Assembly (NCBI RefSeq): GCF_003628125.1
Contig: NZ_RBZU01000005.1
Span: 372,001 to 436,000, forward strand
Direction: 5' to 3'
Length of the DNA: 64,000 nt
From: Pararobbsia silviterrae
Lineage (GTDB): Bacteria; Pseudomonadota; Gammaproteobacteria; Burkholderiales; Burkholderiaceae
Below, piece by piece: positions 43,459-51,932 of the stretch (position 1 is its first letter; every line of letters begins with the position of its first letter). The notes under the pieces are model-generated. The model was given only the letters and a program-made list of their open reading frames with translations, ran no database searches and was not told the DNA's origin. The translations under genes were made by a program, and so were the position numbers.

Positions 43459-45884
43459 CGGTCGAGGATGCGGGCCATCAGCATGGCGTGGGGCAGCCGG
43501 ATGCGGGCCATGCGGACGGCGAGGGGCGCAAGACGCACCGCACGGGCGCGGGCCATGCGACGTCCGAGCCCATGACGGCGTCCGATCTGAGCGCGTGCGA
43601 GCGCGAGCCCATTCACGCACCGGGCGGCATCCAGCCGCACGGCTATCTGCTGGTCGTCGACGAGACGACGATGCGGGTGATCCAGGTCAGCGCCAATCTC
43701 GATGCGCTCGTCGGCGCACCGGTCGACACCGTGCTCGGCGCGCCGCTCGACGCGATCCTCGGGCACGACTGCGCCGACCGCGTGACGGCGGCGCTTGCGC
43801 GTCGCGCGCCCGATGTGCCGCTCGGCACGGTGCCGCTGTATCTCGGCGAGGCGCTGATCGGCGCGGAGCGTTTCGAACTCGTGCTGCATCGAAACGGGAC
43901 GGCGCTCGTCCTTGAGCTCGAACGGCGCAACGGCACGCGGACCGGTGCGTTCGCGTCGATCTATCCGCTCGTGCGCGGCTTCGTGACGAGCCTCCAGGAT
44001 GCGCCGTCGGTCGAGGTTCTGGCCGAGCGCGCCGTCGTCGAGATCCGGCGCATCAGCGGATTCGGACGCGCGCTGCTTTACCGCTTCGACGAAGACGGAC
44101 ACGGTGTCGTGCTGGCCGAGGACGCCGACGACGGCTACGAGCGCTATCTGCATCATCATTTCCCGGCCTCGGATATCCCGGCCCAGGCGCGCGCGCTCTA
44201 TCTGAAGACGCATCTGAGGCTCATCGCCGACGCGAACTACGTGCCCGTGCCGCTCGTCCCCGTGCTCAATCCCATGACGCGCGCGCCGACCGATCTGAGC
44301 GCGTCGGTGCTGCGCAGCGTGTCGCCCGTGCACGTCGAATACATGCGCAATATGGGGACCATCGCGTCGATGTCGGTCTCGCTCATCGTGCGCGGCGAGC
44401 TCTGGGGCATGATTTCGTGTCACGACCGCGCGCCGCGGCATCCGGACTTCGGCGCGCGCATGCTGTGCGAGCACCTCGGGCACATGCTTTCGCTGCAGAT
44501 CGAAGCAAAGGAGGAAAGCGAGGACGCGGCCTACCGCGAAACGCTGCGTCACACGCTTGTCGAGCTGCTTGCGTCGATGGCCGAGCACACGATCGTGGCC
44601 GACGGCCTGGCCGCCCACGCCGAGACGTTGCTCAAGCTGGGCGCGTCGGGCGGGGCGGCGATCGCCGTCGAAGGCCATGTGACGCTGCTCGGTCAGACGC
44701 CGCCCGCGAGCGACGTGCTCGCGATCGTCGACTGGCTGGCCGAGCACGCGCCGACGCCGGTGTTTTCGACCTACGAGCTTGGCGCCGCGCTGCCTGACAC
44801 CTTTCCCGACATCCACGCGCGCGCGAGCGGCATGCTCGCTGTCTCGATGTCTCAGATGTACCGGCACTATGTGATCTGGTTCCGGCCCGAAGCGCGGTTC
44901 GACGTCGCATGGGCCGGCGAGCCCGTGAAGCGCGAGGCGTCGGCATCCGACGGCAGCGGTGCGCCGCATAAGATCTCGCCGAGACGCAGCTTCGCGACCT
45001 GGCACGAGACGATCCGCGGACGCTCGACGCGCTGGCGCACGGCCGAGATCGATACGGCCCATGAATTCCGCACGGCGCTGCTCGGCTTCGTGTTGCGCCG
45101 CGCCGAGGAGATGGCCGCGCTCGCGTCCGAACTCGGCCGCGCGAACAAGGAGCTCGAAGCGTTCTCGTACTCGGTCTCGCACGATCTGCGCGCGCCGTTG
45201 AGACATATCGTCGGCTACGGCGACCTGCTCGGCGAATTCGAGGGCGAACGGCTCAGCGAGCGCGGCCAGCGCTTCTTGTCGAACGTGCTGTCGTCGGCGC
45301 GTTTCGCCGGGGCGCTCGTCGACGACCTGTTGAGCTTCTCGCAACTCGGCCGCGCGGCCTTGCGCGTGACCGAGGTCGATCTTCAGAGCCTTGTCGAGGC
45401 GCTGATCGCCGAAGCCGCGCGCGATCTCGAAGGCCGCGAAGTCGAATGGCGCGTCGCCGCGCTCCCGCATGTGCACGGCGACGCGGCGTTTCTGCAGATC
45501 GTGCTGCGCAGTCTCGTGTCGAACGCGCTCAAATATTCGCGCACGCGACGGCCCGCGATCATCGAACTCGGCGCGCAGCGCGTGGGCGACGATCAGGTCG
45601 TGTTCGTCCGCGATAACGGCGTCGGCTTCGATATGAAATACGTCGACAAGCTGTTCGGCGTATTCCAGCGTCTGCATCGGATCGAGGAGTTCGAAGGCAC
45701 GGGGATCGGCCTCGCGAACGTGCGGCGTATCGTCGAGCGGCACGACGGCCGGACCTGGGCCGAAGGCAAGGTCGACGAAGGCGCGACCTTCTTTTTCTCG
45801 CTGCCGGTCGCGGGCCCCGCGGATCCGGCCGCCTTGTCACCGGACGCGATCGGATCGCTCAGACCTTATTCCAGCCATGCTTAA
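43455..45884 (+). CDS. bphP: Bacteriophytochrome histidine kinase BphP
   Basis: The product is 809 residues, a red/far-red light sensor. An N-terminal extension of about 45 His/Gly-rich residues is followed by C48, in SACEREPIHAPGG, the site for covalent biliverdin attachment. The PAS domain continues with IQPHGYLLVV. GAF (about 190-360) has the phytochrome motif PASDIPAQARALYLK, and PHY (about 370-555) has its tongue motif PRRSF. The kinase has H576 in SVSHDLRAPLRHI, and the HATPase has DNGVGFDMKYVDKLF and GTGIGL. It overlaps bphO upstream and a response-regulator gene downstream by 8 bp. No DNA-binding domain is present. Confidence 0.95.
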   Translation: MTVEDAGHQHGVGQPDAGHADGEGRKTHRTGAGHATSEPMTASDLSACEREPIHAPGGIQPHGYLLVVDETTMRVIQVSANLDALVGAPVDTVLGAPLDAILGHDCADRVTAALARRAPDVPLGTVPLYLGEALIGAERFELVLHRNGTALVLELERRNGTRTGAFASIYPLVRGFVTSLQDAPSVEVLAERAVVEIRRISGFGRALLYRFDEDGHGVVLAEDADDGYERYLHHHFPASDIPAQARALYLKTHLRLIADANYVPVPLVPVLNPMTRAPTDLSASVLRSVSPVHVEYMRNMGTIASMSVSLIVRGELWGMISCHDRAPRHPDFGARMLCEHLGHMLSLQIEAKEESEDAAYRETLRHTLVELLASMAEHTIVADGLAAHAETLLKLGASGGAAIAVEGHVTLLGQTPPASDVLAIVDWLAEHAPTPVFSTYELGAALPDTFPDIHARASGMLAVSMSQMYRHYVIWFRPEARFDVAWAGEPVKREASASDGSGAPHKISPRRSFATWHETIRGRSTRWRTAEIDTAHEFRTALLGFVLRRAEEMAALASELGRANKELEAFSYSVSHDLRAPLRHIVGYGDLLGEFEGERLSERGQRFLSNVLSSARFAGALVDDLLSFSQLGRAALRVTEVDLQSLVEALIAEAARDLEGREVEWRVAALPHVHGDAAFLQIVLRSLVSNALKYSRTRRPAIIELGAQRVGDDQVVFVRDNGVGFDMKYVDKLFGVFQRLHRIEEFEGTGIGLANVRRIVERHDGRTWAEGKVDEGATFFFSLPVAGPADPAALSPDAIGSLRPYSSHA

Positions 45885-46356
45885 GCCCATTCTGCTCGTC
45901 GAAGACAACCCGCACGATCTCGATCTCGCGCTCGTTGCACTCGAGCGAAGCCGGCTCGCCAACGAAGTCATCGTGCTGCGCGACGGCGCCGAGGCGCTCG
46001 ACTATCTGTGCCAGACCGCGCAATGGTCGAACCGGCCGCCCGGCAACCCGGCCGTGATCCTGCTCGATCTCAAGATGCCGAAGGTCGACGGACTCGAAGT
46101 CCTGCAGACGATCCGCGCCACCGAGTCGCTCAAGCGCATCCCGGTCGTCATGCTGACGACCTCGCGCGAGGAGCGCGATCTGCTGCGCAGCTATGAACTC
46201 GGCGTCAACGCGTATGTCGTGAAGCCCGTCGAGTTTCGCGAGTTCGTCGACGCGATCGCCGATCTCGGCGTGTTCTGGGCGGTCGTCAACGAGCCGCCGC
46301 CGGGCTCGACGCGCGCGCGCCGCGACGGCTTCGACACGTTCGCGAGCGCCGACTGA
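45877..46356 (+). CDS. Single-domain response regulator, Rcp1-like
   Basis: The product is 159 residues, a receiver domain only, with phospho-acceptor D64 in ILLDLKMPKVDG, acidic pair in LLVEDNPHD and Lys in VKPVEF. It resembles Rcp1, the regulator phosphorylated by cyanobacterial phytochrome Cph1. The gene starts 8 bp before bphP ends and its stop overlaps the next start by one base. It is most likely the direct phosphate acceptor of BphP; the output must be another protein, since it has no effector domain. Confidence 0.92.
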   Translation: MLKPILLVEDNPHDLDLALVALERSRLANEVIVLRDGAEALDYLCQTAQWSNRPPGNPAVILLDLKMPKVDGLEVLQTIRATESLKRIPVVMLTTSREERDLLRSYELGVNAYVVKPVEFREFVDAIADLGVFWAVVNEPPPGSTRARRDGFDTFASAD

Positions 46357-48344
46357 TGACCACGCTGCACGTGATACTCGTCGAAGACAGCGCGCTTGAC
46401 GCCGAATTCACGTTGAGCGCGCTCGACCGCGGCGGATATCACGCCGAGACGACGCTCGTCGACAACGAGGCGGCTTTCACGCGCGCGCTTGACGAAGCGA
46501 TAGGCAACGATCGGCTCGACCTGATCCTCGCGGATTTCGTATTGCCGAGCTTTTCGGGGACCGAGGCGCTCGCGATCGCGCGTGCGCGCGCGCCCGATGT
46601 GCCGTTCATCTTCGTGTCGGGCGTGCTCGGCGAAGAGCACGCGGTCGACATGCTCAAGCGCGGCGCGACCGACTATGTGCTCAAGCAGCGTCTGTCGCGC
46701 TTGCCCGCGGTCGTCGCGCGTGCGCTCAACGAGCGCAGCGTACGGCTCGAACGGATCCGCATCGAACGCACGCTGCACGAAACGGAGACCCATTTCCGGC
46801 TGCTCGTCGACGCGCTGCGCGACTATGCGGTCATGACGCTCGACGCGCACGGCTGCGTGCGGACATGGAATGCGGCGTCCGAGCGCATTCTCGGCTACAC
46901 GAGCGCCGAGGTGCTCGGCCAGTCCGCGCGCATCTTCTTCAGTCGCGAGGATATCGAGGCCGGTGCGTTCGAACGCGAGCTCGACGAGGCGCGGCGCGTG
47001 GGCACGAGTTCGGACGACCGCTGGCTCTGGCGCAAGGACGGCAAGTCGTTCTTCGCGGCCGGCACGACGACGGCGATTCTCAGCGACGACCTGCGCGCCG
47101 GCGGCGAACGCACCTTGCTCGGCTTTTCGAAGATCATTCGCGATGCGACGCAGGCGCGCTTCGCCGCCGATGCCTTGCGTCTCGCGAAGGAACAGGCGGA
47201 AACCGCGAACCGCGCGAAGGATCATTTTCTCGCGGTGCTCTCGCACGAGCTGCGCACGCCGCTGACGCCGATTCTCGCGGCCGTGCGTCTGATCGAGATG
47301 AAAGGGCCGTTGCCCGACGGCGTCAATGCGACGCTCGATGTGATTCGACGCAACGTCGAACTCGAAGCGCGGCTCATTGACGACCTGCTCGATCTCACGA
47401 GCATCGCGCGCGGCAAGCTGAGCCTGAACTTCCAAGCCGTCTCGCTCGACGAAGTGCTGATGTCGGCGCTCGAGATGTCGTCGGCCGATATGCATGCGAA
47501 ACGATTGCATATCTCGACGCGCTTCGAGATCGAGGGCACGCGCGTCTCGGGCGATGCCGCGCGACTCCAGCAGATCATCTGGAACCTCGTGCGCAACGCC
47601 GTCAAATTCACGCCCGAGGGGGGGCGCGTCGAGGTGACGGTGTGCCGGCCCGATCCTCAATGTGTGTCCGTCGTGGTATCGGACACGGGAATCGGCATCA
47701 GCGCCGAAGCGTTGCCGCGCATCTTCTCGGCTTTCGAGCAAGCCGACGAAACGATTTCGAAGGGGTTCGGCGGCCTGGGACTCGGCCTCGCGATCGCCAG
47801 CACGCTCGCCCAGAAGCACGGCGGCACGCTGTCGGCGCATAGCGAGGGACGCGGCGCCGGCGCGCGTTTCACGTTGACGTTGCCCGTGCTGCTCGATGCC
47901 GGGCCCGTCGACGATCGGGCGGCTGGCGAAGAGGCCGCGCCCGAGTCGTCGTCGTCGCTGCGCGTGCTGCTCGTCGAGGACAACGCGTTCACGTCGAGCG
48001 CGATGGCCGATCTGCTTTCCGCGCTCGGTCACCAGGTGAGCGTCGCCGACACGGTACACGGCGCGATCGAGCTCGCAGGCGATCGTCCCTTCGATCTTTT
48101 GATCAGCGATATCGGTCTGCCGGATGGATCGGGCCTCGATGTCATGCATGCCTGGACCGCGCGGCAACCCGGGGTGCCCGGCGTGGCCGTCACGGGCTAC
48201 GGCATGGACGAAGACGTGCGCCGATGCCGCGACGCGGGCTTCGCCGACCATCTGACCAAACCCGTCAACGTCGATCGGCTCGAAGCGATGCTGCGCGCGA
48301 TCGCTCGACAAGTCGCGACGCAACAAAGCGGTGGTCGGACGTGA
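46356..48344 (+). CDS. Hybrid histidine kinase REC-PAS-HK-REC
   Basis: The product is 662 residues and has no transmembrane segments. An N-terminal receiver (D60, in LILADFVLPSFSG) is followed by a PAS domain (about 145-270), then HisKA with H297 in VLSHELRTPLTPI. The HATPase has DTGIGIS and GGLGLGLAI, and the C-terminal receiver has D585 in LLISDIGLPDGSG. The receiver in front may take phosphate from BphP, making this a relay integrator rather than an independent sensor. The architecture and kinase core closely resemble the gene at 58688, apart from the PAS domain. The last 80 bp overlap the 3' end of fetB on the other strand. Confidence 0.92.
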   Translation: MTTLHVILVEDSALDAEFTLSALDRGGYHAETTLVDNEAAFTRALDEAIGNDRLDLILADFVLPSFSGTEALAIARARAPDVPFIFVSGVLGEEHAVDMLKRGATDYVLKQRLSRLPAVVARALNERSVRLERIRIERTLHETETHFRLLVDALRDYAVMTLDAHGCVRTWNAASERILGYTSAEVLGQSARIFFSREDIEAGAFERELDEARRVGTSSDDRWLWRKDGKSFFAAGTTTAILSDDLRAGGERTLLGFSKIIRDATQARFAADALRLAKEQAETANRAKDHFLAVLSHELRTPLTPILAAVRLIEMKGPLPDGVNATLDVIRRNVELEARLIDDLLDLTSIARGKLSLNFQAVSLDEVLMSALEMSSADMHAKRLHISTRFEIEGTRVSGDAARLQQIIWNLVRNAVKFTPEGGRVEVTVCRPDPQCVSVVVSDTGIGISAEALPRIFSAFEQADETISKGFGGLGLGLAIASTLAQKHGGTLSAHSEGRGAGARFTLTLPVLLDAGPVDDRAAGEEAAPESSSSLRVLLVEDNAFTSSAMADLLSALGHQVSVADTVHGAIELAGDRPFDLLISDIGLPDGSGLDVMHAWTARQPGVPGVAVTGYGMDEDVRRCRDAGFADHLTKPVNVDRLEAMLRAIARQVATQQSGGRT

Positions 48345-49098
48345 ACAGCCGCGCGCTCGCGAACACGACCGCGAGCACGGTCGCGCCCGCCGAGGCCGCC
48401 GCCAGCAGAAACATGATGACGATCTGATACCGGACCGCCTGCTCGGGGTGCTGGCCCGCGAGCACCTGACCCGTCATCATGCCCGGCAGGCTTACGAGTC
48501 CCACGACCGTCATCTGGTTCAGCGTCGGCATCATGCCCGCGCGCACCGCGATACGCGCCGATGCGAGCGCGGCCTCGCGCCGCGTCGCGCCGAGCGCGAG
48601 CAAGGTTTCGACCTGCGCGCGCCGCGCCGTGAGTTCTTCGGTCATCCGTTCGAGCCCGAGCGACACGGCGCTCAGGCTGTTGCCGAGAATCATGCCGAGA
48701 ATCGGAATCGCGTACTGCGGCGTGTACCACGGACGCACGCCAATCACGACGACGAGTCCGATCGTCGCGACCGCCCATCCGCTGAGGCCGATCGCCGCGA
48801 GCGCGTCGATGCGCAGGCCGCGGTAGGTCCGCGCGCCGCGGCCGCTTGCCGACCACCCCGCGATGACCGTCATCGTGATCATGACGGCCACGGCGATCGG
48901 CCATTGCGGATGACCGAACACCCAGCTCAGCACGAAGCCGATCGCGAGCAGTTGCACGACGGTACGCACCGACGCGACGGCGAGCGTACGCACGAGACCG
49001 AGCTTGAGCCAGACCGAGAGCGCGCCGTCGAATACGATCAAGGCCGCGGCGATCGCGACATCGGCGTAGGAGAGATCGACATAGCGCGACGGGGTCAT
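48265..49098 (-). CDS. fetB: ABC transporter permease FetB-like (UPF0014)
   Basis: The product is 277 residues with about seven hydrophobic helices and belongs to the UPF0014/YbbM family. The conserved core AIPILGMILGNSLSAVSLGLERM and SLPGMMTGQVLAGQHPEQAV is unmistakable. E. coli FetAB is reported to export iron and protect against peroxide stress; the same family elsewhere is called a magnesium- or aluminium-related transporter. It follows fetA by 37 bp on the same strand, and its 3' end overlaps the hybrid kinase gene by 80 bp. Confidence 0.9.
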   Translation of the reverse strand: MTPSRYVDLSYADVAIAAALIVFDGALSVWLKLGLVRTLAVASVRTVVQLLAIGFVLSWVFGHPQWPIAVAVMITMTVIAGWSASGRGARTYRGLRIDALAAIGLSGWAVATIGLVVVIGVRPWYTPQYAIPILGMILGNSLSAVSLGLERMTEELTARRAQVETLLALGATRREAALASARIAVRAGMMPTLNQMTVVGLVSLPGMMTGQVLAGQHPEQAVRYQIVIMFLLAAASAGATVLAVVFASARLFTSDHRFVASRLVERSRAASLRADRR

Positions 49099-49135
49099 GC
49101 GCGTGCCTCGCGAGGGTTCGATGCCGGCGAGCGGA

Positions 49136-49801
49136 TCATGGCGGCGGCGACGTTGCGAAGACGCCGGCGTGAACGGTCGCGAAACGGCGGCCGACGCGGC
49201 GCGCTTGCGCGAGATCGTGCGTGACCCACGCGAATGCCGCCTGAGGCGTATGTTCGAACCAGCCGTCGATCATCGCTTCGACGGCGAGCGTCGTCTGCGG
49301 ATCGAGCGATGCCGTCGGCTCGTCGAGCAGCAGCACGGACGGTGCGAGCTGCAACGTGCGCACGAGCGCGACGAGCTGCTGTTCTCCGCCCGAGAGATCG
49401 TCGGCGCGTTGTTCGAGAAACGTCGCATCACGGCCCGCGTGCGCGAGATACGCGAGCACGCGTTCGCGTTCGTAACGGCGATGCCGATGGATATGCAGCT
49501 CGAACGGCACGCGCAGATTGTCTTCGACGCGTCCGTCGAATAGCGCGGGCCGCTGGCGCACATAGGCGACCGCGGCGCGAAACGCGGGCACGCGCGCGCG
49601 GTCGATCGCATGACCATGCCAGCGCAGCACGCCTTGCGGTCGGTCGAGCCAAGCGAGGGCGCGCATGAGCACGCTCTTGCCCGAGCCCGACGGTCCCGTG
49701 ACGACGAGCCGCTCGCCGCGCGCGAGCGTGAGATCGCAGGGATGCAACAGCGTGGTCCCCGTCACGTCGTCGGTGCGCGAGAGCTGGACGGCTTCAAGCA
49801 T
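49136..49801 (-). CDS. fetA: ABC transporter ATP-binding protein FetA-like
   Basis: The product is 221 residues from the ATG at 49801. Walker A is TGPSGSGKSVL at about residues 37-45, the Q-loop VRQRPALF, the signature LSGGEQQLVALVR and Walker [12 protein letters not shown]. It pairs with the permease downstream. The C-terminal WVTHDLAQARRVGRR carries the switch His. Its start codon lies inside the end of the EAL-domain gene, an 8-base overlap, so its translation is likely coupled to a c-di-GMP phosphodiesterase, an unusual pairing. Confidence 0.9.
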   Translation of the reverse strand: MLEAVQLSRTDDVTGTTLLHPCDLTLARGERLVVTGPSGSGKSVLMRALAWLDRPQGVLRWHGHAIDRARVPAFRAAVAYVRQRPALFDGRVEDNLRVPFELHIHRHRRYERERVLAYLAHAGRDATFLEQRADDLSGGEQQLVALVRTLQLAPSVLLLDEPTASLDPQTTLAVEAMIDGWFEHTPQAAFAWVTHDLAQARRVGRRFATVHAGVFATSPPP

Positions 49802-51584
49802 CGTGCGCGCGCCGCCGGGCGGCATCCGACGGGATCGATGTCGTAGACGTGGATGTGGACGTGGACGTGGCCGATGCCTCGCCCGACGCCGCGCTATCCG
49901 GTTGGACCGTGCGTTCGTCCGTCGGCGAGGACGTATCGAGGCCGTCGCCGCCATCACCACCATCGCCGCGCGGTTCCGCGACGAGCCAGCGGGCGAGCCG
50001 CGCCGCGGTCATCGGATAGCCGTGCAGATAACCCTGACCGAACTCGACGCCGAGTTCGAGCAGCCGCTCGTGCTGCCGTGTCGACTCGATGCCTTCGGCG
50101 ATCACGGTGAGCCCGATCTGCCGCGCGAGCGCGACGATCCCGCGCACGAGATCGGTCCGGCCGTATTCGAGTTCGGCGACGAAGCCCTGGTCGATCTTGA
50201 GGAAGTCGAAGTGGAACGCCTGCAGCGGGCTCAAGGTGTTGCGGTCGGTGCCGAAATCGTCGAGCGCGAAGCGCACGCCGATTGCGCGCAATTGTTCGAA
50301 GGACGCGAGCGCCGCGCGGCGGTCGTCGAACAATTGGCGTTCGGTGACCTCGGCGATCACGCCGCGCCCGCGCGCGTGCGTGCGGAGCAGACGCGTGAGT
50401 TCGTTGACCCCTTGTCGATTCTGAAGATGGCGCGGCGACAGATTGATCGCGAGATGCAGATGGGGCGGGACTCGATGCGTATGCAGATCGTCGAGCGCGC
50501 GTTCGACGAGGCTATGCGTCATCGGCACGATCAGCGGATCGTTTTCGACGATGCCGATGAATGCCGCCGGGCCCACGTCGCCCCAGCGCGGATGCGCCCA
50601 GCGCACGAGCGCTTCGATGCCGATGCATGCGCCGTTCGCGAGGTCGATCACGGGCTGGTAGCGGACTTCGAATTCGCCGCGCGCAAGCCCCGTGCGCACC
50701 GCGCGCAGCAGCAGACGGCGAGGCGCGAGCGAATTCGCCATGAGCCAGGCGAGCAGCGCGGCGAAGGCCAGGCCGATCGGTCCGAAGATCACGAGCTGAC
50801 GGCGATAGACACTGCGGGTGAGCGAGGGCGCGGCGTCGACGACGACATCGATCGGATAGCGCGACGACGACAGCGTCGGCGGCTCGGCATCGACATTCGA
50901 CGTCATGCCGTCGAGCGTAAGCGCCGCGCGGCCGTTGCGCAGCACGATGCGGTCCATGCCGAGGTGGCTATCGTCACGGAGCACGTCGGACAGATAGACG
51001 CCGTCGATATAGAACAGCACGCCCGCGCCGAGCGGATCGGGTGTCGTCGACGGAAAGAACACGAGCAGCGTCGCGCGCCCCGGATGCGCGACCGTGCCCG
51101 GTACGAGCCGGTACGACGGCCCGTCGCGTCTGAATTCGCCGAGATACGTGCTGAGGTGGACGGTATTCGGACCGAACGACGACGAGCAATAGATCACGCC
51201 ATCCTTGACGAGCGCGGCGCTGCGAATATACGGAATGAACGTCTCCGAGGTCTCGAGCTCGATCCGCGCGACGTCGCACGGCATGCCCGCGAGCCGCACG
51301 AGGCGACCGTGCTCGCTCGACACGCGATCGACCATCGACTCGATACTCGAAATGACGTCGTGCGCGACGTCCGAACGGCGCGCGTTCAGTTCGAGCCGGG
51401 CCTGCCAGGCGCCGAGCGCGATAAAGACGACGAACGTGGCGAGCGCGCACGCGATCGTGAACAGGGTACGCGAACGCCGCGCACTACCGTGCGCGGCGCT
51501 GGCCGCGAGATCGGACGTTTGGGACTTCACGCTGTCTGTGAGAGGCGGGTACGGCGCCGCGCGCGGGACCCCGGCATGGGGCAC
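49794..51584 (-). CDS. c-di-GMP phosphodiesterase, CSS-motif plus EAL domain
   Basis: The product is about 596 residues starting at a GTG (51584); the true start is uncertain and an inner GTG at 51527 is possible. A transmembrane helix (about 41-60) and one near 270-290 flank a periplasmic sensor of the CSS-motif type, with Cys residues in GMPCDVARI and VIYCSSSFG. The EAL domain (about 310-545) has EALVRW, NLSPRHL, the catalytic DDFGT, FLKIDQGFV and EGIES. It should hydrolyse c-di-GMP in response to periplasmic redox via the CSS cysteines, as in E. coli PdeB/PdeC. The C-terminal tail contains a Ser-Thr run from a hexameric DNA repeat. Confidence 0.88.
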   Translation of the reverse strand: MPHAGVPRAAPYPPLTDSVKSQTSDLAASAAHGSARRSRTLFTIACALATFVVFIALGAWQARLELNARRSDVAHDVISSIESMVDRVSSEHGRLVRLAGMPCDVARIELETSETFIPYIRSAALVKDGVIYCSSSFGPNTVHLSTYLGEFRRDGPSYRLVPGTVAHPGRATLLVFFPSTTPDPLGAGVLFYIDGVYLSDVLRDDSHLGMDRIVLRNGRAALTLDGMTSNVDAEPPTLSSSRYPIDVVVDAAPSLTRSVYRRQLVIFGPIGLAFAALLAWLMANSLAPRRLLLRAVRTGLARGEFEVRYQPVIDLANGACIGIEALVRWAHPRWGDVGPAAFIGIVENDPLIVPMTHSLVERALDDLHTHRVPPHLHLAINLSPRHLQNRQGVNELTRLLRTHARGRGVIAEVTERQLFDDRRAALASFEQLRAIGVRFALDDFGTDRNTLSPLQAFHFDFLKIDQGFVAELEYGRTDLVRGIVALARQIGLTVIAEGIESTRQHERLLELGVEFGQGYLHGYPMTAARLARWLVAEPRGDGGDGGDGLDTSSPTDERTVQPDSAASGEASATSTSTSTSTTSIPSDAARRRAHDA

Positions 51585-51932
51585 GCGCCGGCGCGACGGA
51601 TTGCGTTCGCGGGCTGTGCGAGCATAGCATGGGGCGCGCGGCGCTCAGAAACGATGCGCCCCGGATCGGCTCCAGATCCGACGCTGACCCGAGTAGATGC
51701 GAAGCGGACCCGACGTCGATCCAACCCGCGCGGACCGCATCGCATGTGGGTCCGGGATTTGCTGGACCGCACACATCGGCCGGCGCGGCGTTCGGCGATG
51801 CCGGACACCCGATCGCGTCGACGCTTCAATGTTTCGCCGCATGGCTTCGCATCAAAGCTTCGCATCAAAGCTCCACTTAACAGCTTTGTTTCAAAGTTTT
51901 GCTTTAAAGCTTTATTTCAAAGGAATGTCTGC
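51585..51932. other. Divergent promoter region of the EAL and asmA-like genes
   Basis: About 350 bp with no supported gene. Close to the asmA-like start it becomes AT-rich. Two direct tandem 13-bp copies of CTTCGCATCAAAG lie at 51845-51870, with further TTTCAAAG and CTTTAAAGC variants to 51920. The stretch may hold a regulator site or only slippage. The rest looks featureless. Confidence 0.45.
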
